Shown: piece after piece, positions 1 to 6,100 of the stretch
How positions within the stretch are numbered: the stretch's first letter is position 1
Layout: every line of letters begins with the position of its first letter
DNA from: Nitriliruptoraceae bacterium
GTDB lineage: Bacteria; Actinomycetota; Nitriliruptoria; Nitriliruptorales; Nitriliruptoraceae
NCBI GenBank assembly: GCA_007121975.1
Contig: SKJO01000157.1
Coordinates: 1 to 8,481, forward strand
Length of the DNA stretch: 8,481 bases
Direction of reading: 5' to 3'
The notes under the pieces: generated by a model
The model's input: only the letters and a program-made list of their open reading frames with translations
What the model was told of the DNA's origin: nothing
Database searches by the model: none
Translations under genes and position numbers: made by a program

Positions 1-41
1 GGGTCGGGCAGCGCAGCCGGTCGGGTCGGGCAGTCAGCCGG
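1..41. repeat. Two-copy short direct repeat at the 3' end of dapE
   Basis: Two near-identical copies lie head to tail, at 1-20 and 23-41. They share GGGTCGGGCAG followed, after one or two differing bases, by CAGCCGG, with a TC spacer between them. The second copy covers the dapE stop codon (34-36) and its last codons, so the first copy is a duplication of the gene's end into the downstream spacer. More copies may lie outside the window. There is no clear hairpin and no T-run, so I do not call it a terminator. Confidence 0.5.
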
Positions 42-1161
42 CGAGGAAGCGCCGCAGCCGGTGGTGCGCATCGACCACCGCGTCGAGCGGGACGAACTCG
101 CCGCGCTGGTGGGCCTGGGCGGTCAGCCCCGGCCCGTAGTTCAGGGCTGGCACGCCGACCTCGGCGAAGCGGGCGACGTCGGTCCAGGCCTGCTTGCCGG
201 TGACCGGCGCATCGACCGACCGGACGAAGGCGTCGACGAGCGCGTCGTGGCGGCGTGGTGGCGCCGGAGGTGCGCGGTCCACCACCTCGACGTCGACGTC
301 GTCGCCGACCCGGGCGCGCAGCTCGGCCTCGGCAGCATCGAGCCCCCGGTGGGGCGCGAAGCGCAGGTTGAGGTTGACGGTGAAGCGGTCGGGCACGATG
401 TTGCGGAACCGGTTGCCTCCCTCGCCGGGGCCGAACCCGACCGTCCAGGCCTGGGTGGCCGACCACACGTCGCGGTAGGCGATGCCCTCCACCTCGACGT
501 CGGTGACGTGGTCCTGGTGCAGGTCGGTGAGCAGCCGGCCGGCCTTGGTCAAGGCGTTGTCGCCCTGCCAGGGTCGCGCCGAGTGGGCCTGCCGGCCCCG
601 GAAGCCCACCAGCGCATGCAGGCTGCCCAGGCAGCCGAGCTGCACCTCGCCGTCGGTGGGTTCGAGCACGATCGCGAGCTCCGCGCTCGTCAACCAGGGC
701 GCGGTGGCGAGCACGGCGCGCAGCTCGTTGCCCTCGGCCGAGCCCTCCTCGCCGGCGTACAGCACCAGCACGAGGTGGTAGGGGCTCGAGGCGCGCAGCC
801 GGGCATCCTCGAACGCGGCCATCGCGGCGACGTTGCCGGCCTTCATGTCCGAGGTGCCGCGGGCGACCACGATCTCGCCGTGGTCGGGATCGCGTTCGAC
901 GCGGGGCACCCGGTCGGCGTCGGTCGGGGCGACGACGTCGAGGTGGCCGACCAGCAGGACCATCGGCCGCCCGTCGCTCGGCGGTCCGCCGACGACGAGA
1001 CTGTGGCCGATGCGCTCGACGGGCTCGCCGCGGGCGCGCTGGGTGCGCTCGACGGCGTCGGCGATCGGTCCCTCCTCGCCGGTCACGCACATCCACCCGC
1101 AGTGCTCGAGCAGGCGGGCGAGCAGGTCGTTGCGGGTGGCGGTGGCCGGGTCAGGGGGCAC
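34..1161 (-). CDS. dapE: Succinyl-diaminopimelate desuccinylase (M20 metallopeptidase family)
   Basis: This cytosolic zinc enzyme hydrolyses N-succinyl-LL-2,6-diaminopimelate to succinate and LL-diaminopimelate, the desuccinylation step of the succinylase lysine/peptidoglycan route. The 375-residue length is normal for actinobacterial DapE. The M20 metal-site motifs appear in order: GHLDVV at 72-77 (His73, Asp75), RGTSDMKAG at 101-109 (bridging Asp105), YAGEEG at 135-140 (Glu138 general base, Glu139 ligand), Glu167 in LEPTD, and His351 in the C-terminal AHQRGEFVP. QAHSARPWQG around His193 marks the lid/dimerisation domain. The start is GTG (1161-1159), preceded by a GAGG Shine-Dalgarno that overlaps the dapD stop. 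The two genes are 7 bases apart and are probably translationally coupled. Other M20 amidohydrolases look similar, but the AWTDVARFAEVGVPALNYGPG stretch and the dapD neighbour favour DapE strongly. Confidence 0.95.
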   Translation of the reverse strand: MPPDPATATRNDLLARLLEHCGWMCVTGEEGPIADAVERTQRARGEPVERIGHSLVVGGPPSDGRPMVLLVGHLDVVAPTDADRVPRVERDPDHGEIVVARGTSDMKAGNVAAMAAFEDARLRASSPYHLVLVLYAGEEGSAEGNELRAVLATAPWLTSAELAIVLEPTDGEVQLGCLGSLHALVGFRGRQAHSARPWQGDNALTKAGRLLTDLHQDHVTDVEVEGIAYRDVWSATQAWTVGFGPGEGGNRFRNIVPDRFTVNLNLRFAPHRGLDAAEAELRARVGDDVDVEVVDRAPPAPPRRHDALVDAFVRSVDAPVTGKQAWTDVARFAEVGVPALNYGPGLTAQAHQRGEFVPLDAVVDAHHRLRRFLAG

Positions 1162-1168
1162 GGGGGCC

Positions 1169-2224
1169 TCACTCGTTGGCGTGCAGTTCGGCGTTGAGTC
1201 CGCCCCAGTCGGCGTGGCCGCCGGCGCGTTCGAGCGCGGTCACGGTGCCGGTCACCGAGTCGCGGCGGAACAGCAGGTCGTCGCGGCCCGAGAGCTGCGC
1301 GGCCTTGACCACCTGACCGTCGGGCAGGGTGACCTTGGTCCCGGCGGTGACGTACAGGCCGGCCTCGACCACGCAGCCGTCGCCCAGCGAGATCCCGATC
1401 CCGGCGTTGGCTCCGATCAGGCACCGCTGCCCGACCGAGATCCGCTCGGTGCCCCCACCAGACAGCGTGCCCATGATCGAGGCGCTGCCGCCGATGTCCG
1501 AGCCATCGCCCACGACCACCCCGGCCGAGATCCGGCCCTCCACCATCGAGGCGCCGAGCGTGCCGGCGTTGAAGTTCACGAACCCCTCGTGCATGACCGT
1601 GGTGCCCGGCGCGAGATGGGCACCGAGGCGCACCCGGTCGGCGTCGGCGATGCGCACGCCCGAGGGAACCACGTAGTCGGTCATGCGTGGGAACTTGTCG
1701 ACGCTGGACACCCGTAGCCGGCGGCCGGCAGCGGCATGCTCGAGCTGCAGTGCCTCGAACCCCTCGGCGTCGCAGGGACCCTCGTCGGTCCACACCACGT
1801 TGCTCAGCAGCCCGAACGCGCCGTCGAGGTTGGTGTCGTTGGGGCGCAGCTGGCGGCCGGAGATCAGGTGCAGCCGCAGGTAGACGTCGTGGGCGTCGAT
1901 CGGCGGTGCGGCGAGGTCGGCCACGAAGGTCGCCACCGGCTGGCGGCGCGTGCGGGTGGGGGCGGGCGTGGTGGCTGCATCCGAGGTCACCGCGGCCACC
2001 GCCCGCGCCACCGGGTGGTCGGCGGCGAGGTCGACGTCCCGCAGGGACGCGCGGTGCAGCGGGTAGGTCGCGCTCGCGCCGTCGTGGCCGAGCGCATGGG
2101 CCAGCGCCACCGCCTCGCCGAGATCGCCGCCGGTGGCGGCCAGCGGGTACCAGGTGTCGAGCACCCGCTCGGAGCCCAGCGCGTGGGTCGCCAGGCCGAT
2201 GCCGAAGGCGGCGAAGGTGGTCAT
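1169..2224 (-). CDS. dapD: 2,3,4,5-tetrahydropyridine-2,6-dicarboxylate N-succinyltransferase, actinobacterial type
   Basis: This enzyme transfers succinyl from succinyl-CoA to tetrahydrodipicolinate, committing the precursor to the succinylase branch of meso-diaminopimelate synthesis; family members are cytosolic trimers. The 351-residue protein has an N-terminal alpha/beta domain (about 1-175). A left-handed beta-helix of hexapeptide repeats follows (about 190-305), for example LGAHLAPGTTV, ISAGVVVGDGSDIG and ISLGDGCVVEAGLYV, and then a short C-terminal segment. The block MHEGFVNFNAGTLGASMVEG at 211-230 is what I know from the mycobacterial-type enzyme and contains the glutamate reported as catalytic there (Glu213 here). 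The start is ATG (2224-2222). Its Shine-Dalgarno is weak (GGGA about nine bases upstream), and a TAGGCT -10 at 2269-2264 suggests a leader of about 32 bases. It is the first gene of the dapD-dapE operon and diverges from the DUF368 gene. Confidence 0.96.
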   Translation of the reverse strand: MTTFAAFGIGLATHALGSERVLDTWYPLAATGGDLGEAVALAHALGHDGASATYPLHRASLRDVDLAADHPVARAVAAVTSDAATTPAPTRTRRQPVATFVADLAAPPIDAHDVYLRLHLISGRQLRPNDTNLDGAFGLLSNVVWTDEGPCDAEGFEALQLEHAAAGRRLRVSSVDKFPRMTDYVVPSGVRIADADRVRLGAHLAPGTTVMHEGFVNFNAGTLGASMVEGRISAGVVVGDGSDIGGSASIMGTLSGGGTERISVGQRCLIGANAGIGISLGDGCVVEAGLYVTAGTKVTLPDGQVVKAAQLSGRDDLLFRRDSVTGTVTALERAGGHADWGGLNAELHANE

Positions 2225-2355
2225 GCGTGAAGGTCCCGGTCGGGGCGGGCAGGGCCGGACAGCAGCCTACCGAGATGCCCGGCCCGATCCGCAGCACCTC
2301 GGCGTCTTCCGATAGCGTCTGCCCGCATCCCGCCGCGCGACCGGAGAGGAACGGC
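2225..2355. promoter_or_regulatory. Divergent promoter region, dapD / DUF368 gene
   Basis: This 131-base gap sits between two divergent starts. On the minus strand, TAGGCT (2269-2264) is a -10 candidate for dapD, with a predicted start of transcription near 2256. On the plus strand, TAGCGT (2313-2318) is a -10 candidate for the DUF368 gene, with transcription starting near 2325-2327. Neither has a convincing -35 hexamer. The two hexamers are about 44 bases apart and point away from each other. No riboswitch-like fold or clear operator was recognised. Confidence 0.45.
2343..2350 (+). promoter_or_regulatory. Ribosome binding site fixing the GTG start of the DUF368 gene
   Basis: GGAGAGGA lies five bases before GTG at 2356-2358. 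The reading frame stays open upstream as far as 1687, running antisense through dapD. This Shine-Dalgarno, with the -10 candidate at 2313-2318, is what sets the start at 2356. Confidence 0.7.
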
Positions 2356-3600
2356 GTGGACGAGCAGCAGCCCGGGTCGGATGCCGGCCCGTCCGACCGG
2401 ACCGATCGAGGTGAGCCTGAGGACCGGACCGACTCGGCCGACCCGACCGCCGAGGTGCCGGTGGTGGTGGAGCGGCCGGTCGAAGCCCGCGCCCCGCTGC
2501 GCCATCCGGTTGCGCTCATGGGCACCAGCGTGGCCGGATTCGCGATGGGGGTCGCCGAGGTGGTGCCCGGCTTCTCGGGCGGGACGGTGGCGCTGGTCGC
2601 CGGGATCTACGAGCGGCTGGTGGCCGCGATCCGTCAGGCGACCCGGGCATTGTCGCTGGCGCTGCGGGGCCGTTTCGCGTTGGCGTTGCGGGCCCTGCTG
2701 GTGCTCGACTGGCTGTTCGTCGCGGCGCTGCTGGTGGGCATGGTCGCGGCGCTGGCCACCGTGGCCTCCCCCCTGCGGGCGCTGATCGACGAGCGGCCCG
2801 TCGAACTCTCGGCGGTCTTCCTGGGATTGGTGCTCGGTGCGGCGGGGTTGGCGGCGCGCCGGCTGCGGGCGCCCTCGGGGTGGCTCGGCCTGGTGGTGAT
2901 CGCCGCCGCCGCCGGAGCGTTCATCGCCCTCGGCGCGGGCGGTGGGGTACGCCCCGATCCGTCGCTGCTGGCGATCCTGCTCGGCGGCATGATCGCGGTG
3001 TCGGCCTGGATCCTGCCGGGCGTGTCCGGGTCCTTCCTGCTGGTGGTGCTCGGGCTGTACGTGACGGTGCTGGACGCCCTGGCCGACCTGGACCTGGGCG
3101 TGCTGTCGGTGTTCGCGCTGGGCTGTGTGCTCGGGCTCGCGGCGTTCTCCACCCTGCTCAACTGGTTGCTGGCGAGGTACCACGACCTCGTGCTCGCCGC
3201 ACTCATCGGCCTGATGCTCGGTAGCGCCCGGGTGCTGTGGCCCTGGCCGGCCGACGCGGGGATGGGCAGCCCGGAGCTCGCCGCCCCGGTGGGCGACACC
3301 GCGCTGCTCGCCGCGGCGTTCGGGCTGGTCGCGTTCGCGGCGATCTGGATGCTCGGGCTGACCGCCTCGGCGATCGAATCGCGCCGGCTGCGGTGGGTGC
3401 AGCGCCGCGCGGCGGCCCGGGGCACGGTCGGTGGTGAGGGCCGGGGGAGGTCGGGCGCCAGCGATGCGGGCCCGCTGCTCGAGGCCGACGTGCTCGAGGC
3501 CGACGTGCTCGAGGCCGACGTGCCCGGGACCGATCCGGCCGGGGCCGATCGGCGCGATGAGGAGCCCGAGTCCGGACGGGGTGGCGCCGCGGCGGGGTGA
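2356..3600 (+). CDS. DUF368 family membrane protein, probable polyprenyl-phosphate translocase (PopT-like)
   Basis: The DUF368 family has been shown to move undecaprenyl phosphate back to the cytoplasmic face of the membrane, recycling the lipid carrier of peptidoglycan and other envelope polymers. That role is assigned here by family only. The 414-residue protein has a charged, Asp/Glu/Pro-rich N-terminus (1-50), a multi-pass hydrophobic core (about 52-340) and a charged cytosolic tail. The two half-repeats typical of the family are clear: GVAEVVPGFSGGTVALVAGIYERL at 65-88, and ISAWILP-type sequence with PGVSGSFLLVVLGLY at 221-235. The tail carries three exact LEADV pentapeptides (375-389) and is longer than I expect for the family. 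The start is GTG with a good Shine-Dalgarno. The gene diverges from dapD and ends 13 bases before dapC, which ends on the other strand. The membrane role fits the surrounding diaminopimelate genes because both feed cell-wall synthesis. Confidence 0.88.
   Translation: MDEQQPGSDAGPSDRTDRGEPEDRTDSADPTAEVPVVVERPVEARAPLRHPVALMGTSVAGFAMGVAEVVPGFSGGTVALVAGIYERLVAAIRQATRALSLALRGRFALALRALLVLDWLFVAALLVGMVAALATVASPLRALIDERPVELSAVFLGLVLGAAGLAARRLRAPSGWLGLVVIAAAAGAFIALGAGGGVRPDPSLLAILLGGMIAVSAWILPGVSGSFLLVVLGLYVTVLDALADLDLGVLSVFALGCVLGLAAFSTLLNWLLARYHDLVLAALIGLMLGSARVLWPWPADAGMGSPELAAPVGDTALLAAAFGLVAFAAIWMLGLTASAIESRRLRWVQRRAAARGTVGGEGRGRSGASDAGPLLEADVLEADVLEADVPGTDPAGADRRDEEPESGRGGAAAG
3478..3522 (+). 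repeat. Three exact 15-base tandem repeats (LEADV coding)
   Basis: CTCGAGGCCGACGTG occurs three times without a mismatch at 3478-3492, 3493-3507 and 3508-3522. It is in frame in the DUF368 gene and encodes LEADV three times. Two decayed units may follow at 3523-3552 (PGTDP, AGADR). Exact identity at the DNA level suggests recent slippage expansion, and the 15-base unit keeps the frame for any copy number. Confidence 0.9.
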
Positions 3601-3608
3601 ACCCGCCG
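3590..3608. terminator. Candidate bidirectional terminator hairpin between the DUF368 gene and dapC
   Basis: CGGCGGG (3590-3596) pairs perfectly with CCCGCCG (3602-3608) around a five-base loop. The stop codon of the DUF368 gene (3598-3600) lies in the loop, and the dapC stop lies just beyond the stem (3614-3616). The all-G/C 7-bp stem at a convergent junction suits a shared terminator. There is no T-run on either side, so termination would be of the U-poor kind or Rho-assisted. Confidence 0.45.
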
Positions 3609-3613
3609 AGCGC

Positions 3614-4789
3614 TCAGGTCGGCAGCCGTCCGGTTTCGATCGCCGTCGCCCACCGTCCGACCGCCTGCCGGCAGCCCTCCAGCGTCGGCACCAGCGCCAG
3701 GCGCAGCCACCCCGTGCCGCCCGGTCCGAATGCCCGGCCCGGCGTGGCCACGATGCGTTCGCGCAGCAGCGCCTCGGCGTAGGCCCCGTCGTCGCCGCCC
3801 GGCGCCCGGAACCAGACGTAGAAGGTCGCCTGCGATCCGGACACCTCGAGGTCGTGGGTGGCGAGGAACTCGAGGACGACCTGCCGCTTGGCGGCGAACA
3901 CCGCGCGTCGTTCATCGACGTGCGACTGATCGTTCCAGGCCGCGATCGCCGCGGCCTGCACGAAGTCGGGCGAGGCGGTGCCCACGTTGGGACGCAGCAG
4001 TCGCAGTCGGGTGATCAGTGCCGGGTCGCCGATGATCGCGCCCGACCGGTAGCCGGTCATGCCCGAGCGCTTCGACAGCGACACGAAGGCCAGCACGCCG
4101 GTCAGGTCCCCGTCGCAGGCCTCGAGCACGCTCGGGGCGGGGGTGTCGAACCAGACCTCCTGGTAGCACTCGTCGGAGGCCAGCAGCAGGTCGTGCTCCC
4201 TGGCCACGGCGACCTGCCGACGGTAGTGCTCGACGTCGATGGTCGCGCCGGTCGGATTGTGCGGGTAGTTGATCCAGGCCGTGCAGGCCGCCGCCAGGCG
4301 GTCGGTGGGCAGCGCGGCGAGGTCCAGCCGCCAGTCGTCCTCGGCGTACAGCGTGACCGGGTCCGACCGGCCGCCGGCGAACAGCGCCCCACGGCCGTAG
4401 ACCGGGTAACCCGGCTCGCCCCACAGCACCGCCCGGCGCGGTCCGTGCGCGTCGAGCACCGCCAGGGGGAGGTGGAACACCGCCTCCTTGCTGCCCGCCG
4501 AGGGCAGCACGTGTGCGTCGGGATCGACCTCGACACCGTGGCGGCGCGCCACCCACGCGGCGACGGCGACCCGCAGCTCGCGCTGCCCGGCGGCCGTTGG
4601 GTAGCGGCTGACCGGCCCAACGGCGTCGATCAGCGCCTGACGGATCATGGGCGGCGTCGGTTCGTCGGGGTCGCCGATCGAGAAGTCGGCCAGTGCCCGG
4701 CCGTCCGCGCGCAGTTCGTTGGCCAGATCCTGCAGCCGGGCCAGCGGGTAGCCGCCGAGCTGCGCGAGGGCCGGGTTCGAGGTCACCAT
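3614..4789 (-). CDS. dapC: Succinyldiaminopimelate transaminase (PLP fold-type I aminotransferase)
   Basis: This is a PLP-dependent aminotransferase predicted to interconvert N-succinyl-2-amino-6-ketopimelate and N-succinyl-LL-diaminopimelate with glutamate/2-oxoglutarate, the step between DapD and DapE. The 391-residue length is normal for the class. Visible marks are the SIGDPDEPTPP N-terminal substrate loop (37-47), PSAGSKEAVF (96-105), NYPHNPTG with Asn178, SDECYQEVWF with Asp206, the PLP lysine Lys240 in SLSKRSGMTGYRSG, and Arg363 in WLRLAL, which binds the substrate carboxylate. The frame stays open far upstream through serB, but homologous sequence begins at MVTSNPALAQLGGYPL. I therefore place the start at ATG 4789-4787; GTG at 4786 is an alternative. 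No Shine-Dalgarno is present, and a TAGGCT -10 lies eight bases upstream, so the message is probably leaderless. Another class I aminotransferase is possible, but with dapD and dapE nearby DapC is by far the best reading. Confidence 0.9.
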   Translation of the reverse strand: MVTSNPALAQLGGYPLARLQDLANELRADGRALADFSIGDPDEPTPPMIRQALIDAVGPVSRYPTAAGQRELRVAVAAWVARRHGVEVDPDAHVLPSAGSKEAVFHLPLAVLDAHGPRRAVLWGEPGYPVYGRGALFAGGRSDPVTLYAEDDWRLDLAALPTDRLAAACTAWINYPHNPTGATIDVEHYRRQVAVAREHDLLLASDECYQEVWFDTPAPSVLEACDGDLTGVLAFVSLSKRSGMTGYRSGAIIGDPALITRLRLLRPNVGTASPDFVQAAAIAAWNDQSHVDERRAVFAAKRQVVLEFLATHDLEVSGSQATFYVWFRAPGGDDGAYAEALLRERIVATPGRAFGPGGTGWLRLALVPTLEGCRQAVGRWATAIETGRLPT

Positions 4790-4838
4790 GACCCGGGAGC
4801 CTACTGTCGGGCGGGGAGGCCGCAGTAGGCTGCCACGC
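4790..4838. promoter_or_regulatory. Symmetric divergent promoter, dapC / serB
   Basis: This 49-base gap holds a perfect 9-base inverted repeat: AGCCTACTG (4798-4806) and CAGTAGGCT (4823-4831), separated by 16 bases. Each arm supplies a TAGGCT -10 hexamer for one gene. The plus hexamer (4826-4831) ends seven bases before the serB GTG. The minus hexamer (4803-4798) ends eight bases before the dapC ATG. A 17-base spacer puts each -35 (ACTGTC for serB, ACTGCG for dapC) across the other gene's -10. Neither gene has a Shine-Dalgarno, so both transcripts probably begin at the start codon. This is read directly from the sequence; activity is inferred. Confidence 0.6.
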
Positions 4839-6050
4839 GTGGACGACCTGCTGCGCACCGTGCTGGTCCGGTGCACCGGACGCGACCGACCCGGCATCAC
4901 GACCGGGCTGCTGTCCGTGCTCGCTCGGGCCGGGGTGCAGCTGTACGACATGGAGCAGGTCGTGGTGCGCGACCGGCTCACCTTGGATCTGCTGGTCGGT
5001 CTGGGTGACAACGACGACGTGCTCAAGGATCTGCTCTTCCACGGCTGGGAGCACGGCCTGGCGCTGGACTTCGAGGTGGTGGAGGAGGGCGGGGGTGCGC
5101 CGCCCACCCCGACCAACCGGGCCGTGGTGACCGTCATCGGCCAGGTGCTCACCCCGGCGGCCCTGGCCGCGGTGACCGGGGCGATCGCGGCCGGGCACGG
5201 CAACATCGACCGCATCCAGCGTCTGGCCCGCCACCCCGTCGTCGCCTTCGAGTTCGTCGTCGTCGATGGCGACATCGACCGCATGCGGGTGGCCCTGATC
5301 GAGGCCAGCCGCAGCCATGAGGTCGATGTCGCGGTCCAGCGTGAGAGCCTGGAGCGCCGCGGCAAGCGGTTGGTCGTGCTGGACGTCGACTCGACGCTGA
5401 TCCAGGACGAGGTGATCGAGTTGCTCGCCCACGAGGCGGGCTGCGGGGCCGAGGTGGCCGAGATCACCGCCCGGGCGATGGCTGGAGAACTCGACTTCGA
5501 GGCGTCGCTGCGCGAGCGGGTGTCCCGGCTGGCCGGCACCGAGGCCGAGGTCTTCGCGCGCGTGGGGGACCGGGTCCGGCTCACCCCGGGCGCCCGCACC
5601 TTCGTGCGCACGCTCAAGCGGCTGGGCTACACCGTCGCGGTGGTCTCCGGTGGGTTCACCCCGATCACCGACCGCCTGGCCGCCGAGCTCGGGCTCGACC
5701 ACGCCATCGCCAACACCCTGGAGGTGGTCGACGGCCGGCTCACCGGCCGGCTGCTCGGCGCGGTCATCGACCGGGCCGGCAAGGCCGAGGTGCTGCGGCG
5801 CATCGCGGCGGCCGAGCACATCCCCCTCGAGCAGGTCGTCGCGATCGGTGATGGGGCCAACGACCTCGACATGCTGGCCGCCGCCGGGCTCGGGATCGCC
5901 TTCAACGCCAAGCCGGTGGTGCGCGCGCAGGCGGACACGGCCGTGTCGGTGCCCTATCTCGACGCGATCCTGTTCCTGCTCGGTATCCGTCGCGACGAGG
6001 TCGAGTCGGTCGAGGGCGACGACGGCGACGGGTTGCTCGGCGCGCCGTGA
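4839..6050 (+). CDS. serB: Phosphoserine phosphatase with two N-terminal ACT domains (SerB2-like)
   Basis: This is a cytosolic HAD-superfamily phosphatase that dephosphorylates O-phospho-L-serine, the last step of serine synthesis. The 403-residue layout is ACT domain 1 (about 5-82), ACT domain 2 (about 93-165) and a HAD phosphatase domain (about 177-385). All four HAD motifs are intact: DVDST with nucleophile Asp182 and acid Asp184, Ser270 in VVSGGF, Lys315 in RAGKAEVL, and GDGANDLDM with Asp338 and Asp342. This matches mycobacterial SerB2 in layout and size, where the ACT domains bind amino acids for feedback control. An in-frame ATG at 4788 would add 17 residues, but it overlaps the dapC start and lies upstream of the promoter. 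GTG at 4839 sits where transcription should begin, so I use it. The C-terminal tail is Asp/Glu/Gly-rich. The gene diverges from dapC and converges with the acetyltransferase gene. Confidence 0.94.
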   Translation: MDDLLRTVLVRCTGRDRPGITTGLLSVLARAGVQLYDMEQVVVRDRLTLDLLVGLGDNDDVLKDLLFHGWEHGLALDFEVVEEGGGAPPTPTNRAVVTVIGQVLTPAALAAVTGAIAAGHGNIDRIQRLARHPVVAFEFVVVDGDIDRMRVALIEASRSHEVDVAVQRESLERRGKRLVVLDVDSTLIQDEVIELLAHEAGCGAEVAEITARAMAGELDFEASLRERVSRLAGTEAEVFARVGDRVRLTPGARTFVRTLKRLGYTVAVVSGGFTPITDRLAAELGLDHAIANTLEVVDGRLTGRLLGAVIDRAGKAEVLRRIAAAEHIPLEQVVAIGDGANDLDMLAAAGLGIAFNAKPVVRAQADTAVSVPYLDAILFLLGIRRDEVESVEGDDGDGLLGAP

Positions 6051-6100
6051 CGTGGGTCGGCGGGTGGCCGCACCGATCGGCGAGGACGACCGCGGGCGCG

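Noticed and set aside
1687..2355. N-terminal extension of the DUF368 protein to 1687
   Set aside because: The extra 223 codons are antisense to dapD and Arg-rich. The Shine-Dalgarno at 2343-2350 and the family homology support GTG 2356.
3478..3552. Reading the LEADV array as a pentapeptide-repeat (A[D/N]LXX) beta-helix domain
   Set aside because: Only three exact units are present, far too few for a right-handed helix, and the tail is otherwise charged and disordered.
4788..4838. ATG 4788 as the serB start
   Set aside because: It overlaps the dapC start codon, has no Shine-Dalgarno, lies upstream of the predicted transcription start, and adds residues unlike an ACT domain.
6038..6047. 10-base perfect palindrome CGGCGCGCCG at the end of serB as a terminator or regulator site
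   Set aside because: It has no loop, lies within coding sequence, and GC-only palindromes are frequent at this composition.
6051..6100. Terminator in the serB/GNAT convergent gap
   Set aside because: Only a 4-bp GGTG/CACC stem (6063-6074) was found, and it does not extend. Nothing convincing.
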